Part shown: one piece after another, positions 1 through 5,787 of the stretch
Position numbering within the stretch: position 1 is the first letter of the stretch
Layout of the letters: each line of letters opens with the position of its first letter
DNA from: Thermoanaerobaculales bacterium
GTDB lineage: Bacteria > Acidobacteriota > Thermoanaerobaculia > Thermoanaerobaculales > Sulfomarinibacteraceae
Reading direction: 5' to 3'
DNA length: 8,421 nt
Assembly (NCBI GenBank): GCA_029932545.1
Contig: JAOZPW010000176.1
Location: 1 to 8,421 of the forward strand
Position numbers and translations under genes: made by a program
The notes under the pieces: model-generated
What the model was told of the DNA's origin: nothing
The model's database searches: none
What the model saw: the letters and a program-made list of their open reading frames with translations, nothing else

Positions 1-14
1 GAAACGGAGTCCTC

Positions 15-1001
15 ATGAATCAGAAGATGCTCGTCCTGGCGCTCCTCTTCGTCCTCGCCGCTGGAGGCGTTATTGCCGCTGACCTTACTATTCCCCCATC
101 GGATGGCCCATTTCCGGTGACGGTGCTGGTCTACATGCTTGATATCGACGAAATCGACTCCTCCCAGCAGACCTTCACCGCCAACGTCTTTCTGAAATAT
201 GAATGGAACGACCCCCGCCTGGCGCATGAGGGTGACGGACCGGTCATCAAGGCCACGGACGAGATATGGCATCCTCATCTGCAGATACTCAACCAGCAGA
301 AACTATGGAAGACCTTTGACGAACATTTTGAGGTCTTTCCCGATGGACATGTGCGTTATCGCCAGAGGGTGTGGGGCGATTTCTCCCAGCCGATGGATTT
401 GCGTGACTACCCGGCCGATGACCAGGTCTTGACCGTGCAGCTGGTTTCGACCGGGCACACGCCGGATCAGGTCGAGTTGGTAGCATCAACCGAAGCTGTA
501 CACGCCATCTCGGACAGTCTGTCGGTCACCGATTTTGATATCACCGGATCGGAGGTTGTGGTGGAGCCCTACAGCCCGATGGACTCGGGTCGTGGCGTTG
601 CCTCCATCCGCAGCAGCTTCTTCGCCAACCGCAAGGTCGGCTATTTCATCGTCAAGGTGATCATTCCGTTGATCCTGATCGTGATGATGTCGTGGGCCGT
701 CTTCTGGATAGACCCGGTGGAGGGCGGCACCCAGATCGGTGTTGCTACGACAACCATGCTGACCCTGATCGCTTTCCGTTTCGCCATCGACACCAGCCTG
801 CCCAAGATCTCCTACCTGACCCGGTTGGATACCTTTGTCATGGCCTCAACGGTGTTGGTTTTCTTGAGTTTGTTCGAAGTGGTCATTACATCTCGTCTGG
901 CCAAAACCGGCCGTCATGAAAGGGCCATGCGATTGGATCAGTGGTCGCGCTTGATCTTCCCTGGGGCCTTTGTGGCATTGACGGTTCTGGCTCTGACGTG
1001 A
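15..1001 (+). CDS. Pentameric ligand-gated ion channel homologue (Cys-less, prokaryotic type)
   Basis: This 328-residue protein has the full layout of a prokaryotic pentameric ligand-gated channel subunit (GLIC/ELIC type) and should form a gated pore in the inner membrane with its sensor domain in the periplasm. Residues 1-21 form a signal peptide. The beta-sandwich domain (about 24-205) shows a loop-D-like WNDPRL (64-69), a loop-A-like WHPHL (85-89) and a Cys-loop equivalent at 125-139. That loop keeps D128, Y132-P133, D135 and Q137 but has Gln125 and Leu139 in place of the cysteines; the whole protein lacks cysteine. Four helices follow: M1 about 207-232 with Pro218, M2 about 239-259, then the LPK turn at 262-264, M3 about 270-293, and M4 about 309-327, which ends the protein. 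The M3-M4 loop is short, as in other bacterial members. GGAG at 6-9 supports the ATG at 15. Ligand and ion selectivity cannot be read from the sequence. Family assignment is firm. Confidence 0.93.
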   Translation: MNQKMLVLALLFVLAAGGVIAADLTIPPSDGPFPVTVLVYMLDIDEIDSSQQTFTANVFLKYEWNDPRLAHEGDGPVIKATDEIWHPHLQILNQQKLWKTFDEHFEVFPDGHVRYRQRVWGDFSQPMDLRDYPADDQVLTVQLVSTGHTPDQVELVASTEAVHAISDSLSVTDFDITGSEVVVEPYSPMDSGRGVASIRSSFFANRKVGYFIVKVIIPLILIVMMSWAVFWIDPVEGGTQIGVATTTMLTLIAFRFAIDTSLPKISYLTRLDTFVMASTVLVFLSLFEVVITSRLAKTGRHERAMRLDQWSRLIFPGAFVALTVLALT

Positions 1002-1008
1002 GCGTTTT

Positions 1009-1015
1009 GGAGAGG
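1009..1015 (+). promoter_or_regulatory. Shine-Dalgarno that fixes the hydrolase start
   Basis: GGAGAGG lies 3 to 6 nt before the ATG at 1019, depending on which purines pair. It selects this start over the in-frame upstream ATG at 941, which would place 26 non-signal residues before the lipoprotein signal and overlap the channel gene by 61 bases. Confidence 0.7.
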
Positions 1016-1018
1016 TCT

Positions 1019-2305
1019 ATGCGACACATGACAACCGTTTTCAGCCTGATTCTTTGCCTGAGCCTGAGTGCTTGCACCATCGTGAGACTCAAACAGGATC
1101 TCGACCTCATGGAGCACAAGGGCACAGTGCTGGGCCGGGTGATGACACCTTCCGGCGGCACTGACGGCGTGTATGCCGTGCTGTACGAGGTTAGTGAAAC
1201 CGGGCCCGAAGTGGTCAGCGTCGACAGTCTGAGTACCGCCATTTCGACCTTTGGTTTCGTGCTTGATACTGAGCGCCGCTACACAGTTGCCGCATTTCAT
1301 GACCTCAACGGGGACCTCGAGCGGAACCCTGGCGAGCCTGCGGGCATGCTCGGAGTGCCGGGATCATTGACCATCCGACCTGGAGAAAGACTCGACGGTC
1401 AGGACATCGAGCTCAGCTCCGATGCATCAATGCCGGCTGGTTACAATCTGGACCTCCAGGGTATCAGTCTTGAGACGCTGCAGGATCTGCCCCTGATTGC
1501 TGGGGAGGTCGTATCGCTTGATACCCCCATCTTCGGGCAGGAGTACGCCGAGGACGGCATGTGGCAATCGAACGAGGCCTGGAAAACAGTTGGCGCCGGC
1601 GTCTACTTCCTCGAGGAGTACGATCCGGCCAAGATCCCGGTATTGTTCGTGCACGGGGTCGGGGGGTCGCCGACGGATTTTCGTGCCATCATCGGAAGCC
1701 TCGATTGGGAGAGCTACCAGCCGTGGGTCTTTCATTACCCATCCGGGGCGCGTCTTCTCCCGGTGGCCCGGGTTCTCAAGGGGCTGGTCGACGGCCTCCA
1801 GCATGAGTTTGGCTTCGACACTTTGTTTGTCACGGCTCACAGTATGGGAGGCCTGGTTGCGCGCTCGTTCGTGCTGCAAACCGGCGAAGATGAGCTGCCC
1901 GATTACGTCAAGTTTTTTGTCTCATTCTCCACTCCGTACAATGGGCATGAGGCCGCTGCGAAGGGTGTCAAATACATGCCCATTCAGGTACCTTCCTGGC
2001 TCGATATCCAGCCGGACAGTGATTTCCTGAAATCCCTCCGTCAGCCGCTCCCCGAAGGTGTTTCCTTCTATCTTGTATTCGGCTTTGATTCCGACGGCAT
2101 CAACCTGATCATGCCTTACAGCAGTGACAGTGTTGTGTCGGTCGGTAGCCAACTGGCCCCTTTCGCTCAGGAAGAGGCCGTACGCATCTTTGGATATGAC
2201 CTCGACCACGAAGAGATCCTCGCCGACGAAACCGTACTGGATCGCTACGGATCGATTCTGGACCGGCGGGCCGCCGAACTCGGTGGTGGGGACCATGCCG
2301 ACTGA
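1019..2305 (+). CDS. Lipoprotein alpha/beta hydrolase (lipase/esterase-like, with N-terminal beta domain)
   Basis: This 428-residue protein is probably an envelope-anchored serine ester hydrolase. The signal peptide ends in lipobox L16-S17-A18-C19. Thr20 at +2 is not an inner-membrane retention signal, so outer-membrane sorting is likely. Residues about 34-133 resemble a small beta domain of the carboxypeptidase-regulatory/transthyretin sort, with a DLNGDLERNPGEP stretch (95-107) like acidic cation-binding loops. The hydrolase domain covers about 205-425. It has FVHGVGGSP (210-218) as oxyanion segment, AHSMGG (273-278) as nucleophile elbow with Ser275, Asp370 in a DSVVSVGSQ segment, and His397 in LDHEEIL, giving a full Ser-Asp-His triad in family order. 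The layout resembles lipase/PGAP1-like hydrolases. The substrate is unknown. It begins 17 nt after the channel gene, has its own Shine-Dalgarno, and no terminator lies between, so co-transcription is likely. Confidence 0.88.
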   Translation: MRHMTTVFSLILCLSLSACTIVRLKQDLDLMEHKGTVLGRVMTPSGGTDGVYAVLYEVSETGPEVVSVDSLSTAISTFGFVLDTERRYTVAAFHDLNGDLERNPGEPAGMLGVPGSLTIRPGERLDGQDIELSSDASMPAGYNLDLQGISLETLQDLPLIAGEVVSLDTPIFGQEYAEDGMWQSNEAWKTVGAGVYFLEEYDPAKIPVLFVHGVGGSPTDFRAIIGSLDWESYQPWVFHYPSGARLLPVARVLKGLVDGLQHEFGFDTLFVTAHSMGGLVARSFVLQTGEDELPDYVKFFVSFSTPYNGHEAAAKGVKYMPIQVPSWLDIQPDSDFLKSLRQPLPEGVSFYLVFGFDSDGINLIMPYSSDSVVSVGSQLAPFAQEEAVRIFGYDLDHEEILADETVLDRYGSILDRRAAELGGGDHAD

Positions 2306-2396
2306 AAGACGATAGCTGACGGTTCCGGCTTTGCGCGTGCCATCCGGTCGACGGAGGGGTTTGAGGGCGCCTCCCGAAAGAATGTATTCGACTCAT

Positions 2397-2426
2397 TTGG
2401 CCGCGGCTGGTGGCGCACTGTATGAT
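2397..2426 (+). promoter_or_regulatory. Candidate sigma70 promoter for the small membrane protein-symporter operon
   Basis: TTGGCC at 2397-2402 matches TTGACA at 4 of 6 positions. It is followed after 18 nt by TATGAT at 2421-2426, which matches TATAAT at 5 of 6. A start of transcription about 7 nt downstream falls on or next to the ATG at 2433, implying a leaderless message. This is a motif match only. A weaker alternative is TTGAGG followed 16 nt later by TGTATT, overlapping 2382. Confidence 0.45.
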
Positions 2427-2432
2427 TGCCCG

Positions 2433-2738
2433 ATGTCGTATTTCTCGCATTCATGGCTTCCGTTCATCTACCAATACGGATTGGGCGGCATCATCTTTAT
2501 CATCGGAATTGTGCTGACCCTCAAGGCGGGTTCCTTTTCGCCAAGGACCAATGCGAAGCACAAGAAATGGCTCAGCATTTTGATCCTTGGTTTTGTCTGG
2601 TACCTGGTCATGCATGGCGCCTGGATTCTGGCCGCGCTGGGTCATGAAGGCTGGGCGGTTGCAGGTGGGGTTGTGGTGATGGTACTTGCGGTCATAACAA
2701 CCTGGTTGACATTTCATCGTTCGAGGGGAGCCGTTTGA
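2433..2738 (+). CDS. Small three-helix membrane protein paired with the symporter
   Basis: I do not recognise a named family. From the ATG at 2433 the product has 101 residues and three predicted membrane segments (about 11-30, 47-69 and 74-94), with a basic loop (38-45, several Lys and Arg) that should face the cytoplasm. The frame is open further upstream (TTG at 2331, ATG at 2382), but that part encodes an Arg/Pro-rich stretch with no membrane or signal character. The ATG at 2433 begins directly before the hydrophobic core. No Shine-Dalgarno precedes it, while a -10-like TATGAT sits 7 nt upstream. Its TGA stop shares one base with the ATG of the symporter, so the two are translationally coupled. 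By analogy with other sodium:solute symporters that have small membrane partners (YhdT with PanF, DUF4212 proteins with acetate permeases), it may be an accessory subunit. That role is inferred from position only. Confidence 0.72.
   Translation: MSYFSHSWLPFIYQYGLGGIIFIIGIVLTLKAGSFSPRTNAKHKKWLSILILGFVWYLVMHGAWILAALGHEGWAVAGGVVVMVLAVITTWLTFHRSRGAV
2725..2730 (+). promoter_or_regulatory. Shine-Dalgarno that fixes the symporter start
   Basis: GGGGAG ends 7 nt before the ATG at 2738. It favours that ATG over the TTG at 2735. The site lies inside the last codons of the upstream small gene, and the stop and start overlap as TGATG. Confidence 0.75.
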
Positions 2739-4840
2739 TGGATGGCGTGACAACCTTCCACAGCATCGGAAGTTCCCTCGACTGGATCGTCATGATCGTT
2801 TACTTCGCCGCGATCATGCTCTTCGGCAGCTACTTCGGGCGGTACACCAAATCGACCTCAGACTTTTTCTTTGGAGGTCGGCGTTTCGCCTGGTGGCTGA
2901 TCACGATGTCGATTGTGGCGACCGGAGTCGGGAGCCACAGTTTCGTCAAGTATTCGGCCAAGGGGTTTGAGCACGGGATGTCCTCGTCGATCACCTATCT
3001 CAATGACTGGTTCATCTTCCCCTTCTTCCTGTTCGGGTGGCTGCCGATTATCGTCTATTCCAGAGTGCGGTCGATTCCGGAGTACTTCGAGAAACGATTC
3101 AGCCCCTCAGCTCGTTTTCTGGCCACCATCTTGTTGCTGCTGTACATGGTCGGCTATATCGGGATTGGGTTTTTGACCCTCGGCAAGGCCTTGATCCCCA
3201 TGCTGCCGGAGGCCTTCCACCTGGGGGGCTTGACGCTTCCGGTGACGCTGATGGGCGCCATCATCGTCGTCGCTATCGTCACCGGCATCTACATCACCTT
3301 CGGCGGTCAGACCGCGGTGATCTTTACCGATTTGGCGCAGGGTGCGATTCTCCTCTTCGCCGGTTTGATGCTCTTTGGGCTTGGGCTGGTCTATCTCGGC
3401 GGTTTTCACCATTTCTGGGATCTTTTGCCGGTCGGTTGGCGATTGCCCTTCCCCGATTTTAATAAGCCCCCGGATTTCAATTTTGCCGGAATCTTCTGGC
3501 AGGACGGCATCGCGGGAACCATAGGATTTCTCTTTCTCAATCAGGGCCTGATCATGCGGTTCATGGCCTGCAAGAACGTCGATGAGGGTCGCAAGGCTGC
3601 GGCGGTCAACGTCCTACTGGTCATGCCGTTGTCGGCGATCGTTGTCGGTGGCGCCGGTTGGATTGGGAAGGCCATCAGCGTGGCCCACCCCAATGTCCTT
3701 GCGCCCAATACCTCACCGGACCAGGTTTTTGTCGTGGTTGCGAATATCATCGCCAGTCCGGGGGTCTTCGGCTTCGTCATGGCTGCTCTGGTTGCCGCCC
3801 TGATGAGTACCGTCGATACATTGATCAACGCAACGGCCGCCATTTTCATCAATGATATCTACCGGCCGGTCAAGCGGTTCTTGAAGGAGCGCAAGGTCAC
3901 CACCCGGCAGCGGGATCGGGAAGAACTCTTCGCCGCAAGGGTTGCCTCGGTGGGCATCACGATTCTTGGCGTTGTGGCGGTTTTGGCCTTTAAGAATTTT
4001 CCAACGGTGTACGAGGCCCACGGATATTTTCACTCGACCTTGACACCACCCCTTGCGGTGGCCGTGTTTTTGGGGATCTTTTGGAAGAGGTTTACCCCGG
4101 CTGCAGTTATTGCGACTTTTCTCGGTGGTGTAGCACTGATGATTCTGGGCGCCCGGTATCCGGGGATTCTGATCGCTCCCTTCGACCACGGTATCGCTAT
4201 GAATCCTGATCATCCGTTTTCCTACATCAGGGCGCTTTACAACACTGTGGTTTGTTCGGGCGTCGGGGTCCTGACGGTGTGGACGACGGGTTGGCAGCGG
4301 GGTGTTGCTGCAAGGGTCAAGGATCGAACAAAGATCCTTGTTGCTCTCACTGCTGTAGGGGTGCTGTCATTCCTGGTTGTCGCAATGGGCTGGGGGAGCT
4401 TTGAGGTGGAGATCCTCGCGGCAGCACTGGTGGTTGTCGTCATTCCCTTGGTGGTGACCGCAACGACGTCTTATGACGAAGAAGAGAATACACGTGGTCT
4501 GACGGTTTGGTCGATTGATGCGGCCAAGCGGATGTTCAAGGGGGGCAGAACACCTAACGAATTCGGCGGTGAGCCGGTACCCGTTTCGTGGAAACTGATT
4601 GATGATGACGGCGAGGGCAGGATTTACCTCTCGGCCGAGGATATGGAGACGCTGGAGGCTTCGCCGGGTGATTTGGTGTATCTGTGCGATCGTCGTGGCT
4701 GGCTGGGTGGACTGAAGTCCATTCACTCCGTATTTGGAGAGCCTCATGACGAGCCCGGCGTGGTGTTCGTCAATGAGGACCAAGTCGAGCATGGTCTGTT
4801 TGCCGAGGGAAGGCCCCTCGTCGCCACCAAGGAGATGTAG
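2738..4840 (+). CDS. Sodium:solute symporter (SSS/SLC5 family) with soluble C-terminal domain
   Basis: This 700-residue inner-membrane protein should couple sodium entry to uptake of an unidentified solute. The first helix is about 14-34. The family signature GGQTAVIFTDLAQG is at 189-202 (canonical GG-x-x-AV-x-x-TD-x-x-Q). The helix equivalent to TM8 of vSGLT carries ALMSTVDTLINA (354-365), with Ser357 and Thr358 where the Na2 sodium site is expected, followed by NDIYRP (372-377). The membrane part ends near residue 575 with about 13 helices. Residues about 578-700 are hydrophilic and probably cytoplasmic. Within them 628-700 look beta-rich, with repeated Gly-Asp and Gly-Gly-Leu turns, an unusual tail for this family. 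Start at ATG 2738 is backed by GGGGAG and by TGATG overlap with the preceding gene. The substrate cannot be assigned. Confidence 0.92.
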   Translation: MDGVTTFHSIGSSLDWIVMIVYFAAIMLFGSYFGRYTKSTSDFFFGGRRFAWWLITMSIVATGVGSHSFVKYSAKGFEHGMSSSITYLNDWFIFPFFLFGWLPIIVYSRVRSIPEYFEKRFSPSARFLATILLLLYMVGYIGIGFLTLGKALIPMLPEAFHLGGLTLPVTLMGAIIVVAIVTGIYITFGGQTAVIFTDLAQGAILLFAGLMLFGLGLVYLGGFHHFWDLLPVGWRLPFPDFNKPPDFNFAGIFWQDGIAGTIGFLFLNQGLIMRFMACKNVDEGRKAAAVNVLLVMPLSAIVVGGAGWIGKAISVAHPNVLAPNTSPDQVFVVVANIIASPGVFGFVMAALVAALMSTVDTLINATAAIFINDIYRPVKRFLKERKVTTRQRDREELFAARVASVGITILGVVAVLAFKNFPTVYEAHGYFHSTLTPPLAVAVFLGIFWKRFTPAAVIATFLGGVALMILGARYPGILIAPFDHGIAMNPDHPFSYIRALYNTVVCSGVGVLTVWTTGWQRGVAARVKDRTKILVALTAVGVLSFLVVAMGWGSFEVEILAAALVVVVIPLVVTATTSYDEEENTRGLTVWSIDAAKRMFKGGRTPNEFGGEPVPVSWKLIDDDGEGRIYLSAEDMETLEASPGDLVYLCDRRGWLGGLKSIHSVFGEPHDEPGVVFVNEDQVEHGLFAEGRPLVATKEM

Positions 4841-4848
4841 GGGGAAGC

Positions 4849-4862
4849 TATCAGTTATCAGT
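4849..4862 (+). repeat. Two tandem copies of a 7-nt unit (TATCAGT)
   Basis: TATCAGT occurs twice without a gap just after the symporter stop. The size matches the heptamer period of the longer array at 5644-5748, although the unit differs. Two copies alone could be chance. Confidence 0.4.
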
Positions 4863-4890
4863 GTTGGCGTTTGCAGGATTGAAAAAACAC

Positions 4891-4919
4891 GAAGAGGTTC
4901 TTCCGTTGGCGAAGCCAAC
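4891..4919. other. Two adjacent short perfect hairpins
   Basis: GAAGA pairs with TCTTC around a GGT loop (4891-4903), and GTTGGC pairs with GCCAAC around a GAA loop (4905-4919). They lie back to back just before the terminator. On the + strand they would be in the 3' untranslated part of the symporter message and could protect its end. Confidence 0.5.
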
Positions 4920-4922
4920 AAT

Positions 4923-4973
4923 GCAACCATAAGAAAAACACCGCCATTTGGCGGTGTTTATTCTTATGGTTGC
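4923..4973. terminator. Bidirectional intrinsic terminator with extended 24-bp stem
   Basis: The core stem pairs 4936-4946 (AAACACCGCCA) with 4949-4959. A-rich and T-rich sequence on either side gives a U-tract in both directions. It ends the symporter operon on the + strand and the tRNA region on the - strand. Pairing continues outward to 4923 and 4973 with a single bulged base, including GCAACCA at 4923-4929 against TGGTTGC at 4967-4973. The latter is the complement of the end of the tRNA 3' copy. The stem is longer than termination needs. Confidence 0.8.
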
Positions 4974-4987
4974 GGGGATAGGATTTG
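4967..4987 (-). repeat. Displaced 21-bp copy of the tRNA-fMet 3' end (att-like)
   Basis: These 21 bases are identical to 5184-5204, which hold the tRNA from the 3' side of the T-loop to the encoded CCA. Identity ends exactly at the CCA on one side and within the T-loop on the other. The copy has the same orientation and lies downstream of the intact tRNA. This is the geometry left by integration of a mobile element at a tRNA 3' end; remains of a tandem tRNA duplication are the alternative. Confidence 0.75.
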
Positions 4988-4989
4988 CC

Positions 4990-5004
4990 GTCGTTTCGAA
5001 CGAC
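4990..5004. other. Short perfect inverted repeat
   Basis: GTCGTT pairs with AACGAC around a TCG triloop. On the - strand it would form the inner hairpin of the small fold that begins at 5024 and ends at the ACCA of the tRNA 3' copy. Confidence 0.5.
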
Positions 5005-5022
5005 ACGAAGACTATCCGCACC

Positions 5023-5063
5023 GCAAAGAAATAGACGGCGCGTGAGCGCCGCCTATGATTTGC
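5023..5063 (-). terminator. Terminator-like hairpin, third in the series
   Basis: CGGCGC (5036-5041) pairs with GCGCCG (5046-5051) around a GTGA loop. The stem extends by ATAG/CTAT after one mismatch and ends in GCAAA/TTTGC. On the - strand it is followed by a T-rich but interrupted tract (TCTATTTCTTT). The tract is weaker than in the other two terminators, so termination is uncertain. Confidence 0.5.
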
Positions 5064-5064
5064 A

Positions 5065-5134
5065 TGGTTCACGCCGGGTCGCCCCTGCGGGCCAGCCCGC
5101 CGCGTGTTGCCACGATCATTCTGATCATTGCAAC
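5065..5134 (-). other. Structured segment ending in AACCA, possible small RNA
   Basis: Read on the - strand, this 70-nt segment folds as a hairpin (GTTGC/GCAAC outside, GATCA/TGATC inside, GAA loop; 5106-5134), then a compact three-way arrangement closed by CACGC/GCGTG (5070-5106). The latter holds GCGGG-CTGG-CCCGC and a 3-bp GGG/CCC stem with a GCGA (GNRA-type) loop. It ends in AACCA (5065-5069) next to the hairpin at 5023-5063. It has no anticodon arm and is not a tRNA by any standard model. Transcription is not shown. It might be a small RNA, a repeat element or tRNA debris. Confidence 0.35.
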
Positions 5135-5140
5135 TGGTAC

Positions 5141-5183
5141 CAACCAAACGAAAAACGCCGCCCGATGGGCGGCGATTATCGAT

Positions 5184-5189
<6 letters not shown>
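5141..5189 (-). terminator. Intrinsic terminator of tRNA-fMet with stem reaching into the CCA end
   Basis: The core stem CGCCGCCC (5156-5163) pairs with GGGCGGCG (5167-5174) and is followed on the - strand by TTTTT (5155-5151). With three A-A mismatches the pairing continues to 5141 and 5189, so that CAACCA of the tRNA 3' end is matched by a TGGTTG downstream of the T-tract. The core is a clear terminator; the extension is what is unusual. Confidence 0.85.
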
Positions 5190-5260
<71 letters not shown>

Positions 5261-5620
5261 TCAAGGGAGCCGGAGTATAGGTTCGGCCTCGTCCTCTGTC
5301 AAGCCCTCCAAAAGCGGCGGCGGGGTGGGGGTGGCCAATACGATCACTTCTTCTCCCGACCCTATCCAGCCGAGGTCGTGACGAGCCAGAGACTCGACGG
5401 CCTCGGGGTCTGTCGAGACTGCATCGATCGTTGCCTCCAGATTCTCGATTTGTCGCTGAAGCTGTATGCGTTCCTCTTCCAAACGCCGTTTTTCAGCCTT
5501 GGCTGTCGACAGGTTGGCAAAGCCCTGGGTGACGATGCTCGACAACATTCCCAGGGCCGCGATGATGGCCAACGCGACCAGGATCAGGGGGAGTCGCTTG
5601 ATCGGAGGCTTAGCCTGCAT
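5261..5620 (-). CDS. ftsB: FtsB/DivIC-like septum formation initiator protein
   Basis: This 119-residue protein is a bitopic membrane protein of the FtsB/DivIC type, which links with FtsL and FtsQ in the divisome to activate septal wall synthesis. It shows a short basic N-terminus, one membrane helix (about 11-32), a coiled coil rich in Lys, Arg, Glu and Gln (about 38-67) and the family segment DPEAVESLARHDLGWIGSGE (71-90), close to the usual pattern of Glu, Ala-Arg, Leu-Gly and Gly-Glu. The tail after residue 97 is Pro-rich then acidic. The DNA of that tail contains the likely tRNA promoter, which may constrain its sequence. It lies downstream of eno, as in many bacteria, but 167 bp away. 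The start at 5620 has only a weak GGTGAG close by. The stop touches tRNA-fMet. Confidence 0.85.
   Translation of the reverse strand: MQAKPPIKRLPLILVALAIIAALGMLSSIVTQGFANLSTAKAEKRRLEEERIQLQRQIENLEATIDAVSTDPEAVESLARHDLGWIGSGEEVIVLATPTPPPLLEGLTEDEAEPILRLP
5274..5302 (-). promoter_or_regulatory. Sigma70 promoter of tRNA-fMet inside ftsB
   Basis: On the - strand TTGACA (5302-5297) is a perfect -35 box, followed by a 17-nt spacer and TATACT (5279-5274), 5 of 6 for the -10 box. Transcription should begin near 5267, about 7 nt before the tRNA. The sequence after the -10 (CCGGCTCCC) is GC-rich, as in stringently controlled stable-RNA promoters. The same bases encode the last residues of FtsB. Confidence 0.8.
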
Positions 5621-5631
5621 GGCTCACCGGC

Positions 5632-5649
5632 GTTCCCCCGGCAGGGAAC
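5632..5649. other. Inverted repeat at the edge of the heptamer array
   Basis: GTTCCC (5632-5637) pairs with GGGAAC (5644-5649) around a six-base loop, just upstream of the ftsB start. The right arm is the first heptamer of the array. It could form a hairpin in the ftsB leader. Confidence 0.45.
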
Positions 5650-5748
5650 AGGGATTAGGGGTCAGGGAACAGGGAGCAGAACTCAGGGACCATGCACCCT
5701 GCATCCTGCATCCTGCACCCAGCATTCTTGATCTTGCATCCTGCATCC
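5644..5748. repeat. Array of fifteen 7-nt units that inverts at its centre
   Basis: The 105 bp between eno and ftsB divide into 15 units of 7 nt without slippage. Units 1-7 follow GGGAnCA (for example GGGAACA at 5644 and 5665, GGGAGCA at 5672, GGGACCA at 5686). Units 8-15 follow TGCATCC or TGCACCC (5693, 5700, 5707, 5714, 5735, 5742), with two degenerate units at 5721 and 5728. The second type is the reverse complement of GGATGCA, close to the first type, so the array is an imperfect inverted pair. It is not a gene. Such heptamer arrays are known as short tandem repeats in some bacterial genomes. Confidence 0.8.
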
Positions 5749-5787
5749 CAGTTTTCCTGTCGGCAGCTGTTGTCCTGTGCTGGCGCT

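Noticed and set aside
387..431. Loss of the Cys-loop cysteines as a sign of a decayed channel gene
   Set aside because: Prokaryotic members of the family normally lack these cysteines, and the surrounding Asp, Tyr-Pro, Asp and Gln positions are intact.
941..1018. Upstream in-frame ATG that would lengthen the hydrolase by 26 residues
   Set aside because: The extension overlaps the channel gene, destroys the N-terminal position of the lipoprotein signal and lacks a Shine-Dalgarno; the ATG at 1019 has GGAGAGG.
2331..2432. Longer reading frame for the small membrane protein from TTG 2331 or ATG 2382
   Set aside because: The added 34 or 17 residues are Arg/Pro-rich or low in signal, unlike a membrane protein N-terminus, and neither start has a convincing ribosome site.
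4367..4930. 187-codon open frame on the - strand across the symporter 3' end
   Set aside because: It is antisense to a well-supported gene, has no recognisable domain and runs into the terminator region; it looks like a by-product of high GC codon use.
4967..5043. A second complete tRNA gene
   Set aside because: Only the last 21 bases match tRNA-fMet; the T-stem 5' strand, anticodon arm and D-arm are absent.
5644..5748. CRISPR array
   Set aside because: Units are 7 nt with no spacers, far from the 25-37 nt repeats and unique spacers of CRISPR, and no cas gene is nearby.
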